The notes under the pieces were generated by a model. It worked only from the letters and a program-made list of their open reading frames with translations, was not told the origin of the DNA and ran no database searches. Positions 15,291 through 23,841 of a stretch of 64,000 nt of DNA are shown here, in pieces. The position numbers and the translations under genes are program-made. The stretch spans positions 99,127 through 163,126 of the forward strand of contig SFEL01000002.1 in NCBI GenBank assembly GCA_004557245.1, given 5' to 3'. Origin of the DNA: Clostridiales bacterium (GTDB lineage Bacteria; Bacillota; Clostridia; Christensenellales; CAG-138). How positions within the stretch are numbered: the stretch's first letter is position 1; each line of letters begins with the position of its first letter.

Positions 15291-16898
15291 TTACATCGGC
15301 CGGAAAATGGCCATTATGCGTTCCGCGGCACGCATGCCGTCCACTGCGGCACTTACTATTCCTCCGGCGTAGCCCGCTCCCTCGCCTACGGGGTATAGCC
15401 CCTTCATGCGGGTAGCACAGCCCTCCTCGTCGCGCTGTATGCGAACCGGAGAGCTGGTGCGGCTCTCTACCGCAGTAATAACCGCATCGTCCATATCAAA
15501 GCCCTTTAGTCTTCTTCCGAACGCCGTTATTCCGGCGCGTATGCCTTCGGACACAAAGTCCGGCAGACACTGGTACAGGTCGCTTCTGCACACGCCTGGC
15601 CGGTAAGTAGGCTTTACGCTGCCGAAGGCCTTAGGGGCAGCCTTCCTCAAAAAGTCGCCGACGCGCTCCGCAGGGGCGGTAAAATCCCCGCCGCCGGCGT
15701 AATACGCAGCCCGCTCTATTTGTTCCTGAAAGTCCAGCCCACCAAGGGGGCCGACTGTATAATCCCTGCTGTCTACCTGAACAACTATGGCCGCATTGGA
15801 ATTCTGCTCATCGCGCGCATGGCGGCTCATGCCGTTTGTCACCACCTGCTCAGGCCCGGACGAGGATGCCACCACCACGCCGCCGGGACACATGCAGAAG
15901 CTGTAAACTCCCCTGTTTCCAGCCTTATCCGCAAGATGGTACTCCGCCGCGCCCAGCCTCGGGTGCGATGCAAACTCGCCGTACTGTGATCTGTCTATAA
16001 GCTCCCTTGGGTGTTCTATGCGTACACCCACAGCGAAAGCTTTGGGTAAAAGCTCAAGCCCTATATCGTACAGCATATGGTAGGTATCCCGTGCGCCTTG
16101 GCCTGTAGCCAGTACACATGCGGAACAGGGTATCTTTTCCTTCTCACCGTTTTTCTCCACGGTTACAGAGGTTATCTTATCTCCGCTGTCCTTCTCCAGG
16201 CCCACGAGCTTAGCAGAAAACCTCACATCGCCGCCCATGCGCACTATATCCTCGCGTATGCTTCTCACCACCTTGACCAGTATATCCGTGCCTATGTGCG
16301 GCTTTGCAAGCAGGCGTATTCTTTCCGGCGCTCCGTGGTCTGCAAGTATGTCTATCACGTCGTGAGCGCGGCTGTCCTTTATGCGCGTGGTAAGCTTGCC
16401 GTCCGAAAACGCTCCTGCCCCTCCCTCTCCGTACATGAGATTGCTGTCCTCCTTGAGCCTTCCGCCGTTCCAGAAAGTCTCAACGTCGAGAGTGCGCCTT
16501 TCTATAGGTTCGCCACGCTCTATCACGATGGGCTTGTAGCCGTACTTCGCCAGAATATATGCCGCAAAAAGCCCGCCGGGGCCCAGCCCCACGACTATGA
16601 TTGGTTTGTCCAGGGGTATGCTGCCGGTGGCGAGCTCGCGTATTTCCCGCGCCCCCGCCTCGCATACCATAGGCAGGCCGCGCTTTAACAGCCGTCTTTC
16701 TTCCTTAGGTTCAAGGCTTATCTCTACGGTGTATATGAAGCAAATGTCGTTTTTCTTGCGTGCATCGAGGGAAATGCGCTTTATCGCAAGCCCCTTTACA
16801 GCGTTTTCCGGTATACCAAGAGTCTTTGCCGCCACCTTTGACAGCAAAGACTCCTTTTCATTCAGCGGAAGCTTTATATCCTTTACTAACAGCGCCAT
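15291..16898 (-). CDS. FAD-dependent dehydrogenase (COG2509 type)
   Basis: This is a 535-residue flavoprotein. About 90 N-terminal residues form an extra domain, then the FAD Rossmann loop GLGPGG (104-109) follows. The family-typical stretch Y-G-E-G-G-A-G-A-F-S-D-G-K-L and a C-terminal V-G-E-G-A-G-Y-A-G-G-I FAD contact are also present. Substrate and reaction are not known for this family. It is the last gene of a cdaA-cdaR-flavoprotein operon; AAAGGA for its ATG lies within the end of cdaR. Confidence 0.88.
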   Translation of the reverse strand: MALLVKDIKLPLNEKESLLSKVAAKTLGIPENAVKGLAIKRISLDARKKNDICFIYTVEISLEPKEERRLLKRGLPMVCEAGAREIRELATGSIPLDKPIIVVGLGPGGLFAAYILAKYGYKPIVIERGEPIERRTLDVETFWNGGRLKEDSNLMYGEGGAGAFSDGKLTTRIKDSRAHDVIDILADHGAPERIRLLAKPHIGTDILVKVVRSIREDIVRMGGDVRFSAKLVGLEKDSGDKITSVTVEKNGEKEKIPCSACVLATGQGARDTYHMLYDIGLELLPKAFAVGVRIEHPRELIDRSQYGEFASHPRLGAAEYHLADKAGNRGVYSFCMCPGGVVVASSSGPEQVVTNGMSRHARDEQNSNAAIVVQVDSRDYTVGPLGGLDFQEQIERAAYYAGGGDFTAPAERVGDFLRKAAPKAFGSVKPTYRPGVCRSDLYQCLPDFVSEGIRAGITAFGRRLKGFDMDDAVITAVESRTSSPVRIQRDEEGCATRMKGLYPVGEGAGYAGGIVSAAVDGMRAAERIMAIFRPM

Positions 16899-16907
16899 TA
16901 TATGTGC

Positions 16908-18185
16908 TTATTCCTTTATAGTTACTGTGACCTCAGGCAGTGATACCGTCCACCGGAGGTCTGTCTGCATCTCCTTGGAGGCAAGAGATACCATGGGAGT
17001 AATTTTGTATGTTCCAGCAGTAAGTCCTGTCAGATCCACGTATACCGATACATCCTTGCGCCGGAGCAGCTTCATGAGGCTGGTACGGCCGGTTATGCTC
17101 ACGTCGCACTCTGCTGCGGAAAGTTCCGCCGTAAGCTTCTTCCCAAGGCCCTTAGTCTCTATTGGCACGCCCTTGAACTGTGCGCTGTCCTGCTTCTCCC
17201 TTATGCCCACATATACCGTGATATTTGGGTCGTCCAGCAGCGTAGTTCCCTCCGGCGCGGTTATCACTACGTTTTGTTGTACGCTTGATGTGCTGCCGGA
17301 AACGTCGATATTTTCTATCTTGATGCCCGTGAGACCGGACAGCGCGCTCTCAGAACCCACTACCCTTACGGTAGGCGGCGTTGCCACCACATCGTATACC
17401 TCATAGTTCGCCGGCAATGCATCCGCGCCGAGCACGGCGTCCGCAGCGTTTATAGGCAGTTCCACTATGCGCATCACATCCATCTTTACAACGACGGACG
17501 GCAGCGTATCGAGGAACAGCGCGGTATCTATCTCATCGCCGTTCTTATCCACATATTTCAACAGTATCGCCTCGTTATAGGAGGTGGTCCTGTCCTCAAG
17601 GTCTATGGTGCATATGGCTTTGGATATGGTGGATACGTCATCTCTTGGGCCGCTGACCTTTATGGACTGAGAAGCAAGCGTAGGCTCGCTTTTCCAGTAA
17701 CCGTACGGCAGCTCGCCGGAGTACTCAACGTCTATGGGCACGAGCATGGTAGCCAGTTCATCTACCTCTATGGTTATCTCACTGGGGCTCACGTTCTCCA
17801 CCGTGCCGAGACTTGATGTAGCGTCTATTTTGAGCTTATACGTATCCGCCTTGTTGACCGGACGCAGGCTTACGGATGCGGATATATCCGATGCGTCGAG
17901 GCCAGTATAATCCGTAAGCTGCACCTTTACCCTTACCGTTACGTTTCTGAGTATATCGTCCCTGTCGCCGCGCACGGCAAGGCCGCGATCATGCAGCGAG
18001 CTTTCGCCGGAAAAGCTTATAGGAACGTCCGTTATGGTCTTTACCCTCTTTGGATTGACCTCTACCATAACATAGCCCCATATCAGCATGGCAAACAGCA
18101 GCGATACTATCTTCAATGCGAGATTTTTCGTAAAGAAACCCTTCAGCCAGTTAAGTATGATGGCGCCTATGTCGTTCTTTTTCAT
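16908..18185 (-). CDS. cdaR: CdaR, YbbR-domain regulator of diadenylate cyclase
   Basis: This is a 425-residue protein with one N-terminal helix (about 24-45) and about four extracytoplasmic YbbR repeats of roughly 80 residues each. CdaR proteins bind CdaA and modulate cyclic di-AMP synthesis. Its ATG overlaps the cdaA stop by four bases (ATGA), and the order cdaA-cdaR is the usual one. The glmM gene that often follows is not here; the flavoprotein gene follows instead. Confidence 0.92.
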   Translation of the reverse strand: MKKNDIGAIILNWLKGFFTKNLALKIVSLLFAMLIWGYVMVEVNPKRVKTITDVPISFSGESSLHDRGLAVRGDRDDILRNVTVRVKVQLTDYTGLDASDISASVSLRPVNKADTYKLKIDATSSLGTVENVSPSEITIEVDELATMLVPIDVEYSGELPYGYWKSEPTLASQSIKVSGPRDDVSTISKAICTIDLEDRTTSYNEAILLKYVDKNGDEIDTALFLDTLPSVVVKMDVMRIVELPINAADAVLGADALPANYEVYDVVATPPTVRVVGSESALSGLTGIKIENIDVSGSTSSVQQNVVITAPEGTTLLDDPNITVYVGIREKQDSAQFKGVPIETKGLGKKLTAELSAAECDVSITGRTSLMKLLRRKDVSVYVDLTGLTAGTYKITPMVSLASKEMQTDLRWTVSLPEVTVTIKE

Positions 18186-19093
18186 TTCTGATTGCCCTTC
18201 CTTCTTCTGAAGCTGCTGAGGGAAGGCATCTGGAATTCCCTTTCCTTATGGATAAATATGGATTCAAGGAGGTTCCTTAGCGCCTTGCTGTCAATGTAGC
18301 GCACCAGCTTGCCGTCCCTGGCCATGGATATGACGCCCGTCTCCTCGGAAACGATTATGGTGATGCTGTCGGACACCGAGGATATGCCCAGTCCCGCCCT
18401 GTGCCTTGTGCCCAGCTCACGGGCCACTGCTATATCCTCCACCAGGGGCAGGATGCAGGCCGCCGCGACGATTTCGTTGTTGCGTATTATCATAGCGCCG
18501 TCATGCAGCGGAGTGTTGGGCTCGAATATGTTTTCTATAAGGGGGGCGGAAATGCGCCCCTCTATAAGCGTGCCGGTATTTATTATATCGCCCAGGCCGG
18601 TACGCTGCTCTATGACTATCAGCGCGCCTACCCTGCGCTTGGCGAGGTCGGTTATGGCCTGATGCATTTCACGCACGGTATCCTCGGAGCCGTTGTCTAT
18701 TATGCTGCCGAAAAACTCGCGCGAGAACAGATTGCCGCGGCCAATATGCTCCAATGCGCGGCGAAACTCCGGCTGGAACAGTACCACAGCCAGTATAATG
18801 CCCACAGAAAGCAATGAATTGAGCAGCCAGCTTATAGTCACCAGCTGCAATACATCGCTCACCAGCGCGGCTATGAAGACAATGCCTATGCCCTTTAGTA
18901 CCTGAAACGCCCGGGTCTCCTTAGTCAGCAGTATCAAATGATATATGAGCACGGTTATTATAGCTATGTCCACAGCGTCGCTCGCCCGAAACTGCTGGAT
19001 ACCGCCGGAAATGGTTTTTACCAGTACATTATATGCCAATGGCCTGCACCTGCCTTTCGCTGCCGTTTTTATGCGGCAAAAAGCTTGCCGCAT
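18182..19093 (-). CDS. cdaA: Diadenylate cyclase CdaA
   Basis: This enzyme makes cyclic di-AMP from two ATP at the membrane. It has three transmembrane helices (about 40-60, 65-83 and 88-106) and a DisA_N catalytic domain with DGA (198-200) and RHR (230-232). The ORF begins at an ATG at 19093 without a Shine-Dalgarno, giving about 30 residues more than usual. A TTG at 19035, after the purine-rich AAAGGCAGGTG, would give a normal-length protein, so the start is uncertain. A GCGGCAA/TTGCCGC hairpin lies over the first codons of the long form. It is translationally coupled to cdaR. Confidence 0.93.
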   Translation of the reverse strand: MRQAFCRIKTAAKGRCRPLAYNVLVKTISGGIQQFRASDAVDIAIITVLIYHLILLTKETRAFQVLKGIGIVFIAALVSDVLQLVTISWLLNSLLSVGIILAVVLFQPEFRRALEHIGRGNLFSREFFGSIIDNGSEDTVREMHQAITDLAKRRVGALIVIEQRTGLGDIINTGTLIEGRISAPLIENIFEPNTPLHDGAMIIRNNEIVAAACILPLVEDIAVARELGTRHRAGLGISSVSDSITIIVSEETGVISMARDGKLVRYIDSKALRNLLESIFIHKEREFQMPSLSSFRRRKGNQK

Positions 19094-19118
19094 TCTTTTA
19101 GCATATTGATTATACTAC

Positions 19119-19150
19119 AAGCCCGGCATGCTTTCACCGCATGCGGGCTT
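19119..19150 (-). terminator. Hairpin after the 104-residue gene
   Basis: AAGCCC-g-GCATGC pairs with GCATGCGGGCTT with one bulged base and a 7-base loop. No long T-run follows on the minus strand, so termination is likely but not certain. Confidence 0.5.
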
Positions 19151-19183
19151 CTGTTAAACAAATATTTACAAAGGAAATGAATG

Positions 19184-19498
19184 CTATTTCCCGCCCTCGG
19201 CCTTTGCCTTTTCCATAAGGGACATTACCGCTTGGACAGATAGGACGTAATCGTCCATGCCGCGGTTTATGTCGCACACCCGGGCGCTGGTCAGCGTGCC
19301 GCTGCTGCGGTACTCATCGGTTATCTCCTGCTCCGCTGTGTCCATTATCAGCTGATACTTTGCAGCCATATCCATGGCACTTTCCACTATTTTCTTTGAA
19401 ATGCCGTTCTGGGCATCCTTACGTAGGGCTTTGGCCTCCGCTGTTGCCTGATCGAGTATTTTCAGTATATCTTTATCGCTATCGTAACCCTTCATCAC
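19184..19498 (-). CDS. Small helical protein of unknown function
   Basis: This is a 104-residue, mostly helical, charged protein without signal peptide or membrane segment (ATAEAKALRKDAQNG, then a second helix with MDMAAKYQLIMDTAEQEITDEY). I do not recognise it. AGGGGTGA lies about ten bases before the ATG. It sits between the germinant receptor operon and cdaA on the same strand, separated from both by gaps and a hairpin. Confidence 0.6.
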   Translation of the reverse strand: MMKGYDSDKDILKILDQATAEAKALRKDAQNGISKKIVESAMDMAAKYQLIMDTAEQEITDEYRSSGTLTSARVCDINRGMDDYVLSVQAVMSLMEKAKAEGGK

Positions 19499-19588
19499 GC
19501 AAAATCACCCCTACTATATGATATGCTGTTATTTTAACACAATATACCGATTTATTAAACAGCTTTTTTTAATGTATTTTCCCCAAAA

Positions 19589-19750
19589 CTAAGCGATTAT
19601 CGCGAGCAACACCGCTGAGAAAGCCGCAAGCAGTCCCAACGCCATCGCGCTCGCCCCGCTGCTTCCCTTTCCTTCGCTTATACAATACGCGCCATACAGC
19701 ACGCAGTATGCTGCGCCCGCCGCGCACAGCGCCAAAAACACAGTATCCAT
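19589..19750 (-). CDS. Small two-helix membrane protein at the end of the ger operon
   Basis: This is a 53-residue frame reading M-D-T-V-F-L-A-L-C-A-A-G at its start and ending in L-L-A-I-I-A. It has two hydrophobic segments (about 4-22 and 36-53) joined by a short Gly/Ser loop with one Glu and one Lys (CISEGKGSSGAS). AAAGGG lies seven bases before the ATG, which is 11 bases beyond the stop of the gerC-type gene, so it is co-transcribed with the germinant receptor. Small two-helix proteins next to GerA-type receptors are known in Bacillus and influence germination; equivalence here is inferred. Confidence 0.72.
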   Translation of the reverse strand: MDTVFLALCAAGAAYCVLYGAYCISEGKGSSGASAMALGLLAAFSAVLLAIIA

Positions 19751-19761
19751 AGTTTTTCCCT

Positions 19762-21009
19762 TTACTCAAGCCTTGTGGTCACATTTTCATCTGCCAGCTC
19801 CAGCTTTACGCTGAATTCCGCCTCCATGAGAGGATATTTGCTCTTCCAGTCATACCCCTCCCAGCTCACGATGTCGGAAAACTGGGTAGACGCATATTCC
19901 CCGAATCCAAAGGCGTCGCTGTTCAGCTCGCGGCATATGTTGAATACTCTGGCCATCTCGTTCGATATAAGCTGCTCCGCCGTCTGCTGCAATCCGCTTT
20001 CCCACTCGTCTGATCTGGCCTCTCCCCTGTATTTCACTATGTTGCACGCCATCTCCAGCTCTACCTTTGCCCGCGGCACGCCCGACAGAGTCAGCTTTAC
20101 CCTCGGAGGCTTCTCGTCCTTTATGTAAAGCACCGCCCACTCCTCATTATGCTGTACCTTCAAGCCTCCCTTTTTCAGTTCCCCGCGTCCCAGCAGCAGG
20201 AACATGGTATCGTAGCCGCTCAGTGTGCCCTTCATGTACCAGCCATCGAACAGAGCCGTACCGGCAATATAAGGGCTCATGCCTCCGAGACGCCGCACCC
20301 CATCGGTAGTGTATTCCTCCTGCTCCTCCTGCTTCTCCTGCTCCTCACCTTTTTCTTCGCTCTTTGCACCTGCGCCCGTCATTTCCTCCTCAAGGGACCT
20401 CTGCTTTTTTACAGCGCTCACGTCCACGCCGCCCAACATCATTACGGGATCCGACCGCTGCCCTCTTATGCTTTCCAGCATACGGGCATAATTGGTTATG
20501 ACCGTAATTCCCTCCGCAGTGTAATCATGAAACACGCTGAATTGCAGCTTGGTTATATTTGGCACATCCTTCAGGCACAGGCCCTGCATGAGCCTCTGCG
20601 CGGTGCCAAGGCATACCATGAGCTTTACCGACTGGCGTATCTTCAGCGCGTTAAATGTTATGTTGGAAAGCTCCTTTATACGGCCGCTGCGAGCCACCTC
20701 CTCGCCAAAAAAGAAGGTATTCACCCGAGAGAAATTTATCCGAAACGGCACTCCCGCGCTCAGTACGGTTATTGCGTCAAAAAGCGTGTCGCCTTCGGCA
20801 GATATTATCTCAGCGCCGCCCGTTGATGTCTGCTCGGACCCGGACACGTCCTTTTGTACCAGAAACGTAACATTGAACCTGTACTGAGAACCCTTGTCAA
20901 AGCCTATGCCCACAACGTATATATAATCGTCCGCCTGAACGGCGCCAAGACAGCCGCTCATATTCATACACAGCACAAGCGCAAGTATCATCAAGGCTGC
21001 CTTTTTCAT
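19762..21009 (-). CDS. GerC-type spore germination lipoprotein
   Basis: This is a 415-residue protein with a lipoprotein signal (MKKAALMILALVL, lipobox MSGC) and the three-domain GerC plan. It is the lipoprotein subunit of a GerA-type nutrient receptor in the spore inner membrane. A Glu/Gln/Lys-rich insert (around residues 205-225, EEKGEEQEKQEEQEE) is unusual for the family. The start at 21009 overlaps the permease stop by four bases (ATGA) with GGAG upstream. A longer frame from 21489 is an artefact. Confidence 0.93.
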   Translation of the reverse strand: MKKAALMILALVLCMNMSGCLGAVQADDYIYVVGIGFDKGSQYRFNVTFLVQKDVSGSEQTSTGGAEIISAEGDTLFDAITVLSAGVPFRINFSRVNTFFFGEEVARSGRIKELSNITFNALKIRQSVKLMVCLGTAQRLMQGLCLKDVPNITKLQFSVFHDYTAEGITVITNYARMLESIRGQRSDPVMMLGGVDVSAVKKQRSLEEEMTGAGAKSEEKGEEQEKQEEQEEYTTDGVRRLGGMSPYIAGTALFDGWYMKGTLSGYDTMFLLLGRGELKKGGLKVQHNEEWAVLYIKDEKPPRVKLTLSGVPRAKVELEMACNIVKYRGEARSDEWESGLQQTAEQLISNEMARVFNICRELNSDAFGFGEYASTQFSDIVSWEGYDWKSKYPLMEAEFSVKLELADENVTTRLE

Positions 21010-22115
21010 ACCTTGCCGCTCCTGACTGCCATGCCGCGTCTTACGCTCAGTACAGCCGCTGCTATCAGCGGCAGGGATATTATCGCCCAGCCCCATCGAC
21101 CTGCACTGTAATAAAGCACGCGGAACTCGTCGTAATGTCCCTCGGACTGCATCACTACTGCGCAGCCTGTCATAACTATAAATGCCACTACTCCCGGACG
21201 TGTATCCTTTGGGCCGAAGCATCTGCACCACAGCATCGCACTGCTGTAAATGTAATATGCCGCCGTGGTTATGCCCGCCATGAGCCAAAAGAAGAGCGAG
21301 AGATTGTCCATTCTGAAAAGATACCCCTCCTCCACCATTATCATCTCCATTCGGTAAAGCGGAAAGAGCATATCTGCAAGGTCTATATAGTCGTATGCCA
21401 TCGCAATGGCAAACTGGGTCAACGCGGTAAACGCAGCCGCACATACCGCGCCTATAAAGCAGGAGCTTTTGGCGAACCGCATTCCGCAAAGCTTATCCGT
21501 AACTGTAAGCAGCGCCATCATCGCCCCAAAAGTACGCAGAAGGTTATGCAGCGTCAGCCTGCCCATATCCTCCAGCGAATTACCGGGAAATGGCGAAAGC
21601 CTATAAATTGCGTAGCTCTTATAGGGTATCAGGAGCGCCGCGAGCACCGCTGCCGCGAACATGGGCAATATGAGCAGCGTAGTACGTGATATGCATTCAA
21701 GACCCATAAAGCTGAGCAAAAGCGACGTGAGCAGCACCCACAGCGCTATCTCCCAATATCCGGAATTGTAAAACACAAAGCTGTGTATCATGTTCACAAA
21801 GTCTGTAAGTATGAAGAACGCGCTTGCGATAAACAGTAAAATAAGGGGTATTGCAGCTATACGTCCTACTACTCTGCCAAAGGCAGCCGTAAAAAGCTTG
21901 TCCAGCGTATCCGCACCGCTTTTTTCCATGGCCGACATTATCACCATCACCGCAGCGAGAGATACCAATATGGAAAGGGGCATCCATATATAAGTACTGT
22001 TTCCGCCGCTGTACGCCTGCTGTGAATCCATGGCAAAGACCGTGGCGGTGAACAGGGATACGCCTACCATCGCGGCGCTCTCCTGCCTTCCTATCCTGCT
22101 TGGGCCTATATTCAA
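21006..22115 (-). CDS. GerB-type spore germination permease
   Basis: This is a 369-residue integral membrane protein of the amino-acid permease fold with about ten helices, the GerAB-type subunit that forms the nutrient-binding site. The N-terminus (I-G-R-Q-E-S-A-A-M-V-G-V) matches the family. Its ATG overlaps the stop of the GerA-type gene by four bases, and it overlaps the GerC gene likewise, so the three subunits are translationally coupled. The nutrient recognised cannot be read from sequence. Confidence 0.94.
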   Translation of the reverse strand: MNIGPSRIGRQESAAMVGVSLFTATVFAMDSQQAYSGGNSTYIWMPLSILVSLAAVMVIMSAMEKSGADTLDKLFTAAFGRVVGRIAAIPLILLFIASAFFILTDFVNMIHSFVFYNSGYWEIALWVLLTSLLLSFMGLECISRTTLLILPMFAAAVLAALLIPYKSYAIYRLSPFPGNSLEDMGRLTLHNLLRTFGAMMALLTVTDKLCGMRFAKSSCFIGAVCAAAFTALTQFAIAMAYDYIDLADMLFPLYRMEMIMVEEGYLFRMDNLSLFFWLMAGITTAAYYIYSSAMLWCRCFGPKDTRPGVVAFIVMTGCAVVMQSEGHYDEFRVLYYSAGRWGWAIISLPLIAAAVLSVRRGMAVRSGKV

Positions 22116-23704
22116 AGCTGTTCCCCCTCTCTGGTGTTTATGTAGTCGTCGGTCTTTGCGTGCATGGTTATTCTGCCCCGCACTATAGCGGGCCGCTTGC
22201 TGTAGGTCTTGGGCGATGCCGGGGTAAGGAATGGTATGCCGAAGCTTTTAAGCGATGCCATGAGAGCGAAGAAGGCTACCAGCATGCAGCTCATGCCAAG
22301 AAGTCCCCCAATCCATGCAGCTATCACAAATGCTGCCCTTATATACGAAGCGGATATCTGCGTGGCATAATCCGGTATACAGAAGTTGCCAAGCCCGGAC
22401 AGGGCCACAACTATCAGCATGACAGAACTCGCAAGATTTGCGCTTACCGCCGCCTGACCCAGTATAAGGCCTCCTATTATGCCAATGGCCTGTCCTATGC
22501 TGCCCGGCACCCTAAGGCCCGCCTCCCGTATAAGCTGGAACACAAGCAGCAAGAACAGCAGCTCAAGGCCCATCGGCGCAAATACCATTTTTCGCGAGGC
22601 CACAACGGTGCTAAGCGCCTCTGTTGACATCATTCCCTGATGGTACAGCACCAGCGATAGGAAGTATCCCGGCAGAAGTATGGATATCAACGCCCCAATA
22701 TAGCGCACCAGCCGCACCACCGTCCCCTGCGGCTGTCTTAGATATATGTCCTCCGAGCTGCCCATGAGCGTAAACAGCGTTGTAGGCATTATATTTGCAA
22801 ATGGACTGCCGTCCAGCAGCACAGCCACATACCCCTGCATTATATGTGACGACGTTCTGTCCGGCCGTTCTGTGGTCAGCACCTGCGGGAACGGCGACAA
22901 CGGGTGGTTTTCGGTAAGCTGCTCCAGTACGCCTATATTTGACATCATTCGGGTCTGCACACCGGCGATGCGCCGCTTAACCTCCTGCACCAGTGCCGGG
23001 TTTGCGCTGCCGTCAAGGTAAACTATGGCCGCCCTTATGTGGTTCTGAACGCCTATCTCTCGTATCTCGCACACAAGATCTTCCCGGCGTATCATGCGTC
23101 TCAGCAGGGTTATATTTGTCCTCAGGTTCTCGTTAAAGCCTTCCTGCGGTCCCATGACCACCTTTTCGTTTTCCGTGGTGCCTACAGAGCGATGCTCGTA
23201 ACCCCGGGTATCTATTATTGCCGCCCGTTCTTCATCCCCTACGAACATCACGGTCTGCCCGTCTGTTATAGCCCGTTTTACCTTATACCAGTCGCTCTCC
23301 GTGGATACGTCGCTGGCGGTAAGCACGTTTTTTAGCATATAATCTATGTACGGAGGCTTATCGGGCAAGGGCTTTTTCATCGTCTCCCGCAGCACATAGT
23401 CGTTTATGGTTTCCGCGTCCGCCATGCCGTTCATGAATACCACCGCCGCCTCCACCCGCCCGCCTGCGGCAAAGCGGCGTATTATTATGTCGGGATTTAT
23501 ATCCGCCCGAAAGCTCTCTTTAATTCGGCCAATGTTTTCGGAAAAAGAGGGAGCTACTGTCTGTTTTTCTTCCTGCTTCTGTTCCTCCGCGTACCGCCAG
23601 CCGCCCAAAAAGCCCGGCGCCCCCTTTTCGGTTTCCAGCAATTCAAACTCGCTGCGCTTCCGAGTGAAGCCCAGCGCCAAGGCTATCTTCTTTATTCCTT
23701 TCAT
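22112..23704 (-). CDS. GerA-type spore germination protein
   Basis: This is a 530-residue protein with a soluble N-terminal part (about 1-280) and four to six membrane helices in the C-terminal half, the GerAA-type subunit of the germinant receptor. Family motifs include GYVAVLLDGSPFANIMPTTL and the segment RQPQGTVVRLVRY. The start at 23704 has GGGAGGG eight bases upstream; an ATG 15 bases earlier has none. It opens the receptor operon. No clear forespore (sigma-G) promoter could be fixed. Confidence 0.95.
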   Translation of the reverse strand: MKGIKKIALALGFTRKRSEFELLETEKGAPGFLGGWRYAEEQKQEEKQTVAPSFSENIGRIKESFRADINPDIIIRRFAAGGRVEAAVVFMNGMADAETINDYVLRETMKKPLPDKPPYIDYMLKNVLTASDVSTESDWYKVKRAITDGQTVMFVGDEERAAIIDTRGYEHRSVGTTENEKVVMGPQEGFNENLRTNITLLRRMIRREDLVCEIREIGVQNHIRAAIVYLDGSANPALVQEVKRRIAGVQTRMMSNIGVLEQLTENHPLSPFPQVLTTERPDRTSSHIMQGYVAVLLDGSPFANIMPTTLFTLMGSSEDIYLRQPQGTVVRLVRYIGALISILLPGYFLSLVLYHQGMMSTEALSTVVASRKMVFAPMGLELLFLLLVFQLIREAGLRVPGSIGQAIGIIGGLILGQAAVSANLASSVMLIVVALSGLGNFCIPDYATQISASYIRAAFVIAAWIGGLLGMSCMLVAFFALMASLKSFGIPFLTPASPKTYSKRPAIVRGRITMHAKTDDYINTREGEQL

Positions 23705-23783
23705 ACCCTGCCCTCCCATGCAAAACTTCTGCGATATATATAGAAGTATCTGCCATAGGGAACAAAAATATGCAATACAGGCA

Positions 23784-23822
23784 AATATCCCCTGAGAACG
23801 CAGCGCGCCCTCAGGGGATATT
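23784..23822 (-). terminator. Terminator hairpin upstream of the ger operon
   Basis: AATATCCCCTGAG (23784-23796) pairs perfectly with CTCAGGGGATATT (23810-23822). It lies just after the peptidoglycan-binding-type gene at 23842 on the minus strand. The U-run after it is short. Confidence 0.65.
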
Positions 23823-23841
23823 CATATTAAATTATGCTGTT

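Noticed and set aside
19569..19769. A 66-codon frame on the minus strand after the ger operon
   Set aside because: It is out of frame with the convincing two-helix gene at 19589-19750 and reads as an Arg-rich shadow.
23705..23783. A sigma-G promoter before the ger operon
   Set aside because: GCATA and GATACTT pairs exist, but neither spacing nor -10 fits well enough to report.
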